64,000 nt of DNA from Microbacterium oxydans (GCF_026559675.1 NZ_CP092891.1:248001-312000), one strand, 5' to 3'. Positions 16,840 to 25,036 are shown, counted from the first letter of the stretch. The notes: a model not told the origin generated them from the sequence alone. Numbers and translations are program-made.

Positions 16840-18045
16840 TCAGTCCGCGAACTCCACCACGACGCCCGCGGCGAAGCGGTAGGGCGAGGCGGCGATCAGG
16901 GTGCCCAGCGTCCGGCGCAGGCGGCTGATCTCGGCGCGCACCGTCACGTCGCGCTCGGGCGTGCCGTAGAGCTGTGCGCTGAGCTCGGCCGCGCTGAAGC
17001 CATGGTCGGAATGGGCGAGCAGCACGAGGATGTCGGCCTGGCGGGGAGTGACGGCGATGGCACGGCGGCGGGTTCCGGTGAACACCGTGATCTCGCGGCC
17101 GGTGTCGCCCCGGCGGATCTCGACGAGGGCCGTGGCGTCGTGCTCGTCGGTTCCGCCGTCGCGACCGCGCAGCAGCCATCCGTGTTCGAGGGGGATCACG
17201 TCCACCTCGCCGAGCGGGGCGATCCACTCGTCTCCGGCCGTGATCGTGCCGGGGATGCTGATGCGCCGCCGGGCGTCGACGCCGGAGGAATCGGCCACCC
17301 AGCCGCTGTCGTCGATCACGGCCCAGGGTGTCGCGAGCCCTCGGGTCTCGGCGACGGAGCGGGCACGCAGCAGGTCGAGGTCGCGGCGATGCGCGGCGGC
17401 GAGTTCGAGGCTCGCGGTGCGGGCGATGGAGGAGGCGAGGGCGAGGAGTGCGGGGTGCGCCTGGTCGAGGGGCAGCGAGAGGTCGACGACGCCCTGGATC
17501 ACGCCGGTCCACGGGTCGCGGATGGGGGCGGCGGCGCAGCTCCATCCGTGCTGGCCGATGAGGAAGTGCTCCGCTCCGTGGACGGCGACGGGGCGCTTCG
17601 TGACCAGCGCCGTGCCGATCGCGTTGGTGCCGACGTTCTGCTCCGCCCAGAAGTGTCCCGGGAGGAAGCCGATCTCCTCGGCGCGGTCGCGGCTGCGTCG
17701 GTGTCCGGCGGTGTCGATGAGGGTGCCGTCGGCATCCGCCAGCACCAGCAGGGTGTCGTTGTCGTCCACCAGGGGCTGCGCGTGGGTGAGCAGCTGGGGG
17801 AAGAGTCGCCGGAGACGATCGGCGTGCGGGGCGGAGGTGTCGCCGCGCAGCGAGGCGGCGGCCGTGTTGCGGTCGGGGCGCAGGCCGCGCTGCCGCAGTC
17901 GTCGCCAGGACTCGGCGATGGTCTCGCGCGGGCGGGCCGGTGCAGCCGTGCCGGTGGCCATGGCTTCGTGGACGCGGGACAGGAGGCGGTTGTACGCGGC
18001 GCCGTCAGCGCCGGTGATGACCGCGGAATCGGCCGAACCGAGCAT
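16840..18045 (-). CDS. GAF-domain transcriptional regulator (AcoR-like N-terminus)
   Basis: A 401-residue regulator. Residues 40-190 match the sensory part of AcoR-type activators (ESWRRLRQRGLRPD, LLVLADADGTLIDTAGH, FWAEQNVGTNAIGTAL, FLIGQHGWSCAAAPIRDP, GVVDLS). There is no AAA+ sigma-54 domain. Instead the C-terminus carries a helical DNA-binding-like segment (VTPRQADILVLLAHSDHGFS, LSAQLY, VRAEISRLRRTLGTL). It is divergent from the acetoin/diacetyl reductase gene, which fits a role in acetoin control. AGGAGGCGAC precedes the ATG. Confidence 0.85.
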   Translation of the reverse strand: MLGSADSAVITGADGAAYNRLLSRVHEAMATGTAAPARPRETIAESWRRLRQRGLRPDRNTAAASLRGDTSAPHADRLRRLFPQLLTHAQPLVDDNDTLLVLADADGTLIDTAGHRRSRDRAEEIGFLPGHFWAEQNVGTNAIGTALVTKRPVAVHGAEHFLIGQHGWSCAAAPIRDPWTGVIQGVVDLSLPLDQAHPALLALASSIARTASLELAAAHRRDLDLLRARSVAETRGLATPWAVIDDSGWVADSSGVDARRRISIPGTITAGDEWIAPLGEVDVIPLEHGWLLRGRDGGTDEHDATALVEIRRGDTGREITVFTGTRRRAIAVTPRQADILVLLAHSDHGFSAAELSAQLYGTPERDVTVRAEISRLRRTLGTLIAASPYRFAAGVVVEFAD

Positions 18046-18303
18046 GTCGCCTCCTGGGGGAGCCCTCCTCTCCAGTCAACCATCCCGCGTGGTCGTGGGG
18101 GTCGATCCGTTCCCGCCGTCCTGGGCGCCTGCCGCCGGAGGGAAGACGTTGCCGGGGGTTGCAGGGGCGGGAGTCCAGCGGAATCACGCGGGTCGGGCCG
18201 AGCATCGGTCTTCGCGCCGGGGCATCCGACGTCGGCTGACGTAGCTTCGCGGTGATGCCGGGGTGAACCGACTTCGGCGCACCACTGTCACAAGGAGATA
18301 GCA

Positions 18304-19086
18304 ATGTCGGACAACAAGGTCGCGCTCGTCACCGGTGCCGGGCAGGGGATCGGCCGCGGGATCGCTCTGCAGCTGGCGACGGACGGCTACGACATCGCCG
18401 TCGTCGACCTCGGATTCCAGCAGGAGAAGGGGGAGGCGGTCGTCGCCGAGATCGAGGCGCTGGGTCGACGCGCGTTCTTCGCCGCGGCCGATGTGAGCGA
18501 GAAGGCCGACATCGATGCCGCGGTCGCGCGCACGGTCGAGACCCTCGGCGGCTTCGACGTGATCGTCAACAACGCCGGCATCGCGCAGGTCAAGCCGATC
18601 CTCGAGATCACGGGCGAGGAGCTCGACAAGATCTTCCGCATCAATGTGAACTCCGTCGTCTACGGCATCCAGGCGGCGGCGACGTCCTTCATCGAGCGCG
18701 GCGTGAAGGGCCGGATCATCTCCGCGGCCTCGATCGCGTCGATCAAGGGCTTCCCGATCCTCGGTGCGTACTCGGCGTCGAAGTTCGCCGTGCGCGGCCT
18801 CACGCAGGTCGCGGCGCAGGAGCTCGCCGTGCACGGGATCACGGTCAACGCCTATGGTCCGGGCATCGTCGGCACGGGGATGTGGGATCTGATCGACGAG
18901 CGTCTGCACGAGATCAACGGCAAGCCGCTCGGGCAGAACCTGAAGGAGAACGTCGACGCGATCGCGCTCGGGCGTATCGAGACGCCGGAGGATGTCGCCG
19001 GTGTGGTGTCGTTCTTCGCGAGCCCGAAGTCGGGCTACGTGACCGGGCAGGTGCTGCTGGTCGACGGCGGCATCCTCTACAACTGA
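18304..19086 (+). CDS. budC: Acetoin/diacetyl reductase, SDR family (BudC type)
   Basis: A 260-residue short-chain dehydrogenase/reductase. NAD-binding TGAGQGIGRG at residues 10-19, NNAGIAQ, catalytic Ser in ISAASIAS and Y-x3-K in YSASKFAVRG. The length and wording around GIVGTGMWDLIDE and the LGRIETPEDVAGVVSFFASP tail fit (S)-acetoin-forming diacetyl reductase / meso-butanediol dehydrogenase. It likely interconverts diacetyl, acetoin and 2,3-butanediol with NADH. Ribosome site ACAAGGAGATAGC. Downstream is a strong hairpin. The divergent GAF regulator is its probable controller. Confidence 0.9.
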   Translation: MSDNKVALVTGAGQGIGRGIALQLATDGYDIAVVDLGFQQEKGEAVVAEIEALGRRAFFAAADVSEKADIDAAVARTVETLGGFDVIVNNAGIAQVKPILEITGEELDKIFRINVNSVVYGIQAAATSFIERGVKGRIISAASIASIKGFPILGAYSASKFAVRGLTQVAAQELAVHGITVNAYGPGIVGTGMWDLIDERLHEINGKPLGQNLKENVDAIALGRIETPEDVAGVVSFFASPKSGYVTGQVLLVDGGILYN

Positions 19087-19106
19087 GCTGGGGGCGCAGG
19101 GCGAAG

Positions 19107-19131
19107 GCGCGGGCCGGAGGGCGGCCCGCGC
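19107..19131 (+). terminator. Terminator hairpin after budC
   Basis: GCGCGGGCC at 19107-19115 pairs perfectly with GGCCCGCGC at 19123-19131 around a GGAGGGC loop. There is no T run. Confidence 0.7.
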
Positions 19132-19136
19132 CTCGT

Positions 19137-19204
19137 CGTATCCGGGCGCTGCTCGTATCCGGGCGCTGCTCGTATCCGGGCGCCGCTCGTATCCGGGCTC
19201 TGCT
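19137..19204. repeat. Four tandem copies of a 17-bp repeat
   Basis: CGTATCCGGGCGCTGCT occurs at 19137, 19154, 19171 and 19188, with one or two changes in the last two copies, followed by a decayed fifth unit. It lies between the budC terminator and the leader ORF of the next gene. There are no spacers, so this is not a CRISPR array. Confidence 0.9.
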
Positions 19205-19302
19205 CGAATATGGCGCTGCGGCGTTACGCACCGACACGCGATGTGCGGGGCGTCGAGGGCGTCCGTAGATTGGTGGAGTCCCCGCTGAGAAGGAGTCCTG
19301 CC

Positions 19303-19356
19303 GTGACCGAGATCCAGACCTCGAGCTGTCGTTCCTGTATCGACGCCGTCGGCTGA
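19303..19356 (+). CDS. Cysteine-containing leader ORF upstream of the MalY/PatB gene
   Basis: A 17-residue ORF, VTEIQTSSCRSCIDAVG, starting at GTG 19303 with an excellent ribosome site (AGAAGGAG, 8 bases before the start). It ends 19 bases before the aminotransferase gene. The CRSC motif and the position before a cysteine/cystathionine-cleaving enzyme suggest a regulatory leader peptide whose translation reports cysteinyl-tRNA supply; such Cys uORFs are known in mycobacteria. Not verified; its short length limits certainty. Confidence 0.55.
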   Translation: MTEIQTSSCRSCIDAVG

Positions 19357-19375
19357 GCCGGCGAGGACCACGACC

Positions 19376-20569
19376 ATGACTGCGGACCGTTCTCTTCCGT
19401 CGCATCCGTTCGATGCGCGCACCCGCCTGTACCTCGATCGGCCGCAGAGTCGGAAGTGGAGCCTGCACCCCGGGCGCATCGGGGCGTGGGTGGCGGAGAT
19501 GGACTTCGGGGTCGCGCCCGAGATCGCCGGGGCGCTGCATCGGGCCATCGACGACGAGAACCTCGGCTACCTCTCTCCGCCGCAGGCCGCGGAGCTGGGC
19601 GTGGCCACGGCGGGGTGGATGCAGGACGAGTACGGATGGGCGGTCGACCCGGAGCGGGTGCATCCGGTCTCCGATGTCATGGCTGCGCTCGGGGTCGCGG
19701 TGCAGGAGTATGCGCCGGCCGGGTCGCCCGTGATCGTGCCGACTCCGGCATACATGCCGTTCCTGACATACTTGCCCGCGATCGGGCATCCGGTGATCGA
19801 GGTGCCGGGTGTCGAGGTCGACGGGCGCTGGCAGCACGACCTGCAGCGCATCGACGAGGCGTTCGCCGCCGGGGCGCGCACGCTGGTGCTCTGCAATCCG
19901 CACAACCCGACCGGCACGATCGTGGGCCGGGAGGAGCTCGAGGCGATCGCGGAGATCGTGGAGCGTCGCGGCGGGCGGGTGTTCGCGGACGAGATCCATG
20001 CGCCGCTGCGGTACGACGGTGCGCCGTTCGTCCCGTATGCGTCGGTGTCCCCGGCGACGGCCGCGCACACGGTCACGGGCACGAGCGCATCGAAGGCGTG
20101 GAACATCCCGGGCCTGAAGACCGCGCAGCTGATCACCTCGAACGACGCCGACCAGGAGCTGTACAAGCGGTTCGGGTTCGCGGTGCAGCACGGTGCGGCG
20201 ACGCTCGGGGTGGTCGCCTCGACGGCGGCGTACCGCGAGGGGAAGCCGTGGCTGTCGGACGTGATCGAGTACCTCGACGGGTCGCGGCGGCTGCTCGCAT
20301 CGCTGGTGGAGGAGAATCTGCCCGGCGCCGTGTATCGGGTGCCGGAGGCGACGTACATCGGATGGATCGACACCCGTGCCCTGGGGATTCCCGGCCCGCC
20401 CGCCGAGTTCTTCCGGGAGCAGGCCGGGGTCGTGCTCACCGAGGGGCGGCTGCTGGGGCGGGGCGCGGAGGACTTCGTCCGGGTCGTGTTCGCCACGCCG
20501 CGACCGATCCTCGAGGAGGCGTTCGCGACGATGGGTGATGCGGTGCGCCGGGCCGGTCTCGTGCGCTGA
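19376..20569 (+). CDS. MalY/PatB family PLP-dependent C-S lyase (aminotransferase fold)
   Basis: A 397-residue fold-type I PLP enzyme of the MalY/PatB group, usually cystathionine beta-lyase (L-cystathionine to homocysteine, pyruvate and ammonia). Signatures: WVAEMDFGVAPEI at residues 38-50, NPHNPTGTIVGREEL, FADEIHAPLRYDG, and the Schiff-base lysine in TSASKAWNIPGLK. It is preceded by a cysteine-containing leader ORF that may couple its expression to cysteine supply. The tandem 17-bp repeat lies further upstream. Could also be a general aminotransferase. Confidence 0.9.
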   Translation: MTADRSLPSHPFDARTRLYLDRPQSRKWSLHPGRIGAWVAEMDFGVAPEIAGALHRAIDDENLGYLSPPQAAELGVATAGWMQDEYGWAVDPERVHPVSDVMAALGVAVQEYAPAGSPVIVPTPAYMPFLTYLPAIGHPVIEVPGVEVDGRWQHDLQRIDEAFAAGARTLVLCNPHNPTGTIVGREELEAIAEIVERRGGRVFADEIHAPLRYDGAPFVPYASVSPATAAHTVTGTSASKAWNIPGLKTAQLITSNDADQELYKRFGFAVQHGAATLGVVASTAAYREGKPWLSDVIEYLDGSRRLLASLVEENLPGAVYRVPEATYIGWIDTRALGIPGPPAEFFREQAGVVLTEGRLLGRGAEDFVRVVFATPRPILEEAFATMGDAVRRAGLVR

Positions 20570-20663
20570 GCTCCCGTGGTCGGACGCCCGTCGCGCGGGT
20601 GTCAAGGGGCTCTGCGGTGTCGGTCGTGTCGCGTAGACAGGAGTCAGACAGAAGGGATCCCGC

Positions 20664-20891
20664 ATGGCCGCAGGAGATATCGAGACGTTCCAGCGCAACG
20701 GCATCTGGTTCAACCGCATCGAGGGCGAATCGCGCACGTTGGGCAGCAGCTTCGAGAGCGAAGAGTATGCGGTGAAGGTCGGTCGCAGTGCGGCGGTCGC
20801 CCGTCAGGTCGGGCACACCGTGCGGTCCGACGAGGGTCCGTCGAAGGACTCCCTCGCGTACGACCTGCACCCGCGCGAACTGATCGGCTGA
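20664..20891 (+). CDS. Small DUF2188-like protein
   Basis: A 75-residue charged soluble protein. The order of short strands and the helix EYAVKVGRSAAVARQVGHTV resembles DUF2188. Its stop overlaps the start of the next gene (TGATG), so the two are co-translated. The promoter region contains GTAGACAGGAGTCAGACAG, with a weak AGAAGG ribosome site. Function unknown. Confidence 0.6.
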   Translation: MAAGDIETFQRNGIWFNRIEGESRTLGSSFESEEYAVKVGRSAAVARQVGHTVRSDEGPSKDSLAYDLHPRELIG

Positions 20892-21670
20892 TGGCGCCGC
20901 CCTCCGATCCGCCTCGCGTCGTCGACCCCGAACGACGGATGCTGTTGCAGGCATGCGTCAACGGCGCCCGTGATCCGGCGGAGCATCCGTGGTTGAGTGC
21001 GGACGCGTCGGTGGTCGCCGACGATGCCGCGCGGGCTGTGGCGGCCGGGGCGCACGAGGTGCATGTGCACCCGAAGGATGCGGCCGGACGGGACAGCCTC
21101 GCGCCCGCCGATGTCGCGCGGTGGGTGTGGGCCGTGCGTGCGGCGCACCCCGGTGTTCCGGTCGGGGTGACGACCGGGGCGTGGGCTGAGCCCGAGGTGG
21201 AGCGTCGTCTCGCGGCTATCGAGGGGTGGACAGAATTGCCCGATCACGCGTCCGTCAACTGGCACGAAGCCGGCGCCGACGAGGTGGCCGCCCTGCTGCT
21301 GAGACGCGGCGTCGGGGTGGAGGCCGGGCTGTGGGATGCGGCGGGCTTCGAGGTGTGGAAGCGTTCGCCGTTGCGGGGCGACTGCCTGCGGGTGCTGATC
21401 GAGCTGCCGGACGAGCCGGCCGAAACGGTGCGCGAGCATGCCGAGGCGATGATTGCGCATGTCGAGCTCGAGGAGCCCGGCATCCCGATCCTGCTGCACG
21501 GCGAGGAGGGTTCGACGTGGCCTGTCTTCGACCTGGCCGTGGAGCTCGGGTTGGAATCGCGCATCGGGCTGGAGGACACGCTGCTGCTGCCGGACGGCTC
21601 GACGGCGCCGGGCAACGCGGCGCTGGTGCGCGCGGCGGTGGGGCGGATGCGAGGCCGAGTCGCGTCGTGA
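20891..21670 (+). CDS. BKACE (3-keto-5-aminohexanoate cleavage) family protein
   Basis: A 259-residue TIM-barrel enzyme of the BKACE family, which condenses a beta-keto acid with acetyl-CoA to give acetoacetate and a CoA ester. Visible: ACVNGARDPAEHP, the Zn-site strand VHVHPKDAAGRDSL, GVTTGAW, ASVNWHEAG, and GLEDTLLLPDG with the catalytic-region Glu. It is shorter than the classical members (about 275-310), so the substrate may differ. The start overlaps the stop of the upstream DUF2188-like gene. Confidence 0.85.
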   Translation: MAPPSDPPRVVDPERRMLLQACVNGARDPAEHPWLSADASVVADDAARAVAAGAHEVHVHPKDAAGRDSLAPADVARWVWAVRAAHPGVPVGVTTGAWAEPEVERRLAAIEGWTELPDHASVNWHEAGADEVAALLLRRGVGVEAGLWDAAGFEVWKRSPLRGDCLRVLIELPDEPAETVREHAEAMIAHVELEEPGIPILLHGEEGSTWPVFDLAVELGLESRIGLEDTLLLPDGSTAPGNAALVRAAVGRMRGRVAS

Positions 21671-21779
21671 TCTGGGGCGACGGACCAGGAGCAACCGCCC
21701 CCGTTGATGCGGAACGCGGAGCTGCGCGCGAGAGTGGTCGGAGACGGGCGCTGCCGCGGCCGGTTCGACCGGAGGTCGC

Positions 21780-22052
21780 ATGACACGCTCATCCCTGCAG
21801 ATGGCCCCGGACTCGTACACGAACTCGTTCCGCACGCGGGCGCGGATCCTGTTCTCGCCCGTGCGCCTGTCGCTCGCCGTGGCGGCGATCATGTTCGCGG
21901 TGGTCGCGAATGTGATCTACATCCGTAACGGTGGCGAGCCGGAGATGCTCGGTCTGGCGTCGATCATCCCGCTCTTCGCCCTGCTGGCGTGGCAGCTGGT
22001 GACGGATGCGAAGATGCGGCGTCTCGACCGCGAGAGCCCCGCCGGAGGATGA
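21780..22052 (+). CDS. Small two-helix membrane protein
   Basis: A 90-residue protein with two hydrophobic segments (LSLAVAAIMFAVVANVIYI and MLGLASIIPLFALLAWQLV) between polar ends. ATG 21780 is preceded by GACCGGAGGTCGC. Not recognised. The 109 bases before it show no gene. Confidence 0.6.
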   Translation: MTRSSLQMAPDSYTNSFRTRARILFSPVRLSLAVAAIMFAVVANVIYIRNGGEPEMLGLASIIPLFALLAWQLVTDAKMRRLDRESPAGG

Positions 22053-22079
22053 TCTTCCGCCGCGACGCGGTTCAGACGG

Positions 22080-22460
22080 TCACGAGCCCTCGGTCCAGCC
22101 GGACCAGTCAGCGGCATCGACGACGCAGAACCGGTTGCCTTCCGGATCCTCCATGATCACGTAGTCGGCGTCGGCGGGCTTGCGGTCCCAGTGCACTTCG
22201 CGCGCGCCCAGAGTGGTGAGCCGGCGGACCTCGGCGGCCTGGTCGTCGGCGTAGATGTCGAGGTGGATGCGCGGCGGCAGCGCCCGTTCGGAGGCGTGGG
22301 CGTCGAGGGAGATGCCGGCTGTCTCGCCGTCGCGGGGCTTCAGCATGACCCAGTCGTCGTCCGGTGGGTACCGTTCGACGTAGTCCAGCGCCGCTTTCCA
22401 GAACGCGGTCTGTGCGGCGAGATCCGTCACGCGGATCACGATCGAGCCGATCTTCAGCAT
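22080..22460 (-). CDS. VOC family protein
   Basis: A 126-residue VOC-fold protein with an actinobacterial-type signature: GSIVIRVTDLAAQTAFWKAA, RIHLDIYADDQAAEV, and the closing YVIMEDPEGNRFCVVD. Metal ligands are likely the His in RIHLDIY and the Glu in MEDPEGN. Probably leaderless: TACACT ends 7 bases before the ATG and no ribosome site is seen. Substrate unknown. Confidence 0.85.
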   Translation of the reverse strand: MLKIGSIVIRVTDLAAQTAFWKAALDYVERYPPDDDWVMLKPRDGETAGISLDAHASERALPPRIHLDIYADDQAAEVRRLTTLGAREVHWDRKPADADYVIMEDPEGNRFCVVDAADWSGWTEGS

Positions 22461-22623
22461 GGGGTCGAGTGTAGGTCGGGGCGAGTTCGAAACTCATCCC
22501 CCTTGCGTCCGGGTCGGTAGGGTGCAGGCTCGTCGGCATCTCGCAACGATCACCTGTTGCCGCCGCGGCGCCGACATGGGATCCTGGCCGCATTGATCGT
22601 CGAGCTGATATGAGGGAGCGAGT

Positions 22624-22917
22624 ATGACAGTCGCGGAGCAGAGAGGCGGGGTCATACGCACCCGGTCGCGCCTCGTCAGCCGTCTCGTGATTCCTGCGGC
22701 CGCCGTCGTTCTCGCACTTCTCGCGGGCATCGCGACAGCGGCGGTACTGCCGGATCTCGCCATCCGCGCCCTGAGCTTTGCGACGATGATCGCAGCAGCT
22801 CTTTCCGGTGTGGGCGCCGTGCGCCGCGGAACGGCGTGGGTGAGGGCCGTCAGTGCGATCGTCGCCGTCCTGGCCCTCATGCTCGGATCCACCTTCTTCG
22901 GCTTGACCTACTCGTAG
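22624..22917 (+). CDS. Small membrane protein of unknown function
   Basis: A 97-residue protein with a basic N-terminus (RTRSRLVSR) and three hydrophobic segments. A ribosome site GAGGGAGCGAGT precedes the ATG. It ends 53 bases before a strong shared terminator. Not recognised. Confidence 0.6.
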   Translation: MTVAEQRGGVIRTRSRLVSRLVIPAAAVVLALLAGIATAAVLPDLAIRALSFATMIAAALSGVGAVRRGTAWVRAVSAIVAVLALMLGSTFFGLTYS

Positions 22918-22969
22918 ACATCGATCGGACGCGAGACGGGTTCGTCCGTCAAAGTCGACGCATACGCGA

Positions 22970-23000
22970 AACGCCCCGCCGTTCGGGTCGGCGGGGCGTT
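22970..23000. terminator. Bidirectional terminator between convergent genes
   Basis: AACGCCCCGCCG at 22970-22981 pairs perfectly with CGGCGGGGCGTT at 22989-23000 around TTCGGGT. It serves the small membrane protein gene on the left and the SDR gene on the right. Confidence 0.9.
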
Positions 23001-23017
23001 GGTCTCGCGGGTGCGGG

Positions 23018-24019
23018 TTACTGCACCGACCATCCGCCGTCGGAGGCGAGGATGGCGCCGTTGATGTTCACGGCGTCGTCCGACAGCAGGAACGTGATCG
23101 ATGCGGCCAGGTGCTCGGCCGTCGCCACCGTCGGGATGGACTGCTGGAACGGAGCGAGGCGACCGGAGCCGTACTCCGACATGTTCGGGGGCATCGGGAT
23201 GCCGGTGGCGACGCCGCCCGGAGCGACGGAGTTCACGCGGATGCCCTTCGGTCCGTACATGAAGGCGGCCGACTTGGTGACGCCGATGATGCCGTGCTTG
23301 CTGGCGGTGTAGGCGTTGCCCGAGGCGTTGCCACGCAGGCCGGCCTCGCTCGAGACGTTGAGGATCGCACCGCGACCCGCAGCTTCCATGACGGGGATGA
23401 CCGCGCGCATGAGCTTGAACGGAGCGGTGAGGTTGATCGCGATGACGCGGTCCCAGACGGCATCCGGAGTCTCGCCTGCGGGGGAGAAGTCGTCGTTGAT
23501 GCCGGCGACGTTCGCGAGGCCGTCGATGCGGTCGCCCGCGGCGGCGAGGACGGCGTCGATCGCGTCCTGCTTCGTGAGGTCGCCCGCGACCGTGATGATG
23601 TCGGCATCCGGGTTCTCGGACTTCAGGGCGTCGAGCTTCTCGGCGGCGATGTCGCTGGCGATGACACGTCCGCCTTCACGGGCGATGCGCGAGGCGGTGG
23701 CCTTGCCGATGCCGGAGGCGGCGCCCGTGACGATCACGGTCTTGCCGGCGAAGCGACCGGAGGTGACCTTCTCGGTCCAGCCCTCGGAGGCGTCGTCCTC
23801 GGGGATCTCGCCGCCGTTGGCCGCGCGCACGAGGTCGTCGACGACCGACTGGGGGAGCTGGCCCTGGCTCATGGCGACGAGCTGCTGCAGGGGCAGGCCG
23901 AGCACGGGGGTGAGGAGCTCGGGGTCGGCGCCCGTCTGCTCGAAGAGTCCGCGGATGAGAGGCCCGCCGGTCGGGTCGTTCATCCAGTCGCCGATGGTGG
24001 AGTGTGCGGTGAGGGCCAT
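23018..24019 (-). CDS. SDR family oxidoreductase with an N-terminal helical extension
   Basis: A 333-residue short-chain dehydrogenase/reductase. Residues 1-85 are a helical extension not found in classical SDRs (IGDWMNDPTGGPLIRGLFEQ, VLGLPLQQLVAMSQGQLP). The Rossmann part has TGAASGIGKA, NVAGI in place of NNAG, catalytic Ser in NVSSEAG and YTASK. The ATG at 24019 follows GGAGAAAGAGC. It is divergent from a TetR gene, with a candidate operator between them, so it is probably induced when a ligand binds TetR. Substrate unknown. Confidence 0.88.
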   Translation of the reverse strand: MALTAHSTIGDWMNDPTGGPLIRGLFEQTGADPELLTPVLGLPLQQLVAMSQGQLPQSVVDDLVRAANGGEIPEDDASEGWTEKVTSGRFAGKTVIVTGAASGIGKATASRIAREGGRVIASDIAAEKLDALKSENPDADIITVAGDLTKQDAIDAVLAAAGDRIDGLANVAGINDDFSPAGETPDAVWDRVIAINLTAPFKLMRAVIPVMEAAGRGAILNVSSEAGLRGNASGNAYTASKHGIIGVTKSAAFMYGPKGIRVNSVAPGGVATGIPMPPNMSEYGSGRLAPFQQSIPTVATAEHLAASITFLLSDDAVNINGAILASDGGWSVQ

Positions 24020-24081
24020 GCTCTTTCTCCTTGTTCGGGGTTCTTTCGGTTTCGCAACGGTGCGTCTACTTATGTTCCAGT

Positions 24082-24095
24082 GTACGCCTGAGTAC
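24082..24095. promoter_or_regulatory. Candidate TetR operator (GTAC-N6-GTAC)
   Basis: GTAC at 24082-24085 and 24092-24095 flank GCCTGA, giving a 14-bp dyad that sits 10 bases before the tetR start and 63 bases before the SDR start. It would allow one repressor to control both divergent genes. Confidence 0.45.
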
Positions 24096-24104
24096 GCTCG
24101 AAAG

Positions 24105-24686
24105 GTGCCCCGTCCCCGCAGTGAAAAAGCCCGTCAGTCCGTACTGGAGGCGATGCGTCGCGCGCTCGCCGCAGACGGGTACGAGGCCGTGACGATCGAG
24201 GGCCTCGCGGAGTCTGCGGAGGTGTCGAAGCAGACGATCTACCGGTGGTGGCCGTCGAAGGCCGCGATTCTCGGTGAGGCGCTGCTCGAGGGGGCGCTGC
24301 CCGGTGCCGAGGTGTCGGTGCCGATGACGCCCGATCTCGGGGCGGATCTGCGGGCGTGGTTCTCGGCGATGTCTGACGGGCTGGCTCGTCCGGAGGGTGT
24401 GGCGCTGGCGCGGGCGCTCATCGAGGTGACCGCGGCCGATCCCGAGTTGGGCTTGGTGCTGAATGAGCGGCTCGCGGCGCCGATCCGTGAGTGGGTGGCG
24501 GAGCGGGTGTCGCACGGGCGCGCCGACGGCGACGTGCGGGCGGACGTGGATGCTGCCGCGATCGCGGACCAGTTCATCGCGATGGCGTCGTACTCCGCCC
24601 TGATCGGGCAGCCGCTGAGTGCGGAGCGGGTGGAGGAGACCGTGGTGCGTTTGCTGCGGGGGATCGCCGCCCCGGTCGTGGAGTGA
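24105..24686 (+). CDS. TetR/AcrR family transcriptional regulator
   Basis: A 193-residue repressor with a clear N-terminal helix-turn-helix (VLEAMRRALAADGYEAVTIE, LAESAEVSKQTIYRWWPSKA) and a helical sensor domain. GTG 24105 is the best start; AAAG precedes it weakly. It is divergent from the SDR gene and probably controls it. Its last 99 bases, including the stop, are repeated with 4 mismatches at 25973-26071. Confidence 0.9.
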   Translation: MPRPRSEKARQSVLEAMRRALAADGYEAVTIEGLAESAEVSKQTIYRWWPSKAAILGEALLEGALPGAEVSVPMTPDLGADLRAWFSAMSDGLARPEGVALARALIEVTAADPELGLVLNERLAAPIREWVAERVSHGRADGDVRADVDAAAIADQFIAMASYSALIGQPLSAERVEETVVRLLRGIAAPVVE

Positions 24687-24717
24687 CGAGGCGAGACGAA
24701 ACTCTTCGCCCGCCCTA

Positions 24718-24780
24718 GGTCGTTGAGCGAGCGGAGCGAGACGAAACGACTCGCTCCTGGGTGGGCAGCGAGTCGTCTCA
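24718..24780. repeat. Intergenic GTCGTTGAGCGAGC repeat with an extended hairpin
   Basis: The unit GGTCGTTGAGCGAGCGGAG...ACGAAACGAC occupies 24718-24751. Its right part pairs further: ACGACTCGCT at about 24746 with AGCGAGTCGT at about 24767, and an outer GAGACG/CGTCTC, forming a strong hairpin that could end tetR transcription. The same unit recurs at 28871-28943 and, inverted, twice inside hutI. Confidence 0.75.
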
Positions 24781-24868
24781 GTGGCGGGCCAGGAGTCGCG
24801 GGGTCGTCGGCCGTGACGGGTGGTGGCAACGGCCAGAGCCAACGCGCCGACGATGAAGGCGAGAGCGA

Positions 24869-25036
24869 TCACCCTCCCGGGTTCGACTGGCCCTGGTGAG
24901 CAGAGCTCGTCTTCGACCGACGCTGCCTCAGAGTTGTAATCACAACGAACCCTGCGAAGAGGATGCCGCCGACGACGAGGGCGACGGTCGTGAGCCAGGC
25001 GAGTAATGCGATGACGTCAAGTCCGCTTCCAAACAT
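24869..25036 (-). CDS. Small single-pass membrane protein (55 residues)
   Basis: Starts at ATG 25036 with AGAAAGGAAGCCCA before it, 31 bases after the secreted-protein gene, so the two form an operon. The protein has a hydrophobic helix from about residue 5 to 35 (IALLAWLTTVALVVGGILFA) and a basic, polar C-terminus (LRQRRSKTSS). A further frame starts at GTG 24872, overlapping this stop, and begins with another hydrophobic stretch, but it runs into the intergenic repeat and tetR antisense, so I do not call it. Not recognised. Confidence 0.6.
   Translation of the reverse strand: MFGSGLDVIALLAWLTTVALVVGGILFAGFVVITTLRQRRSKTSSAHQGQSNPGG

Noticed and set aside
19137-19204. CRISPR array
   Set aside because: The repeats are contiguous with no spacers, and no cas genes are present anywhere in the window.
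24066-24872. Third gene of the secreted-protein operon (from GTG 24872)
   Set aside because: It begins with a plausible hydrophobic segment and overlaps the previous stop, but runs through the intergenic repeat and antisense to tetR. A short remnant of a third gene remains possible.
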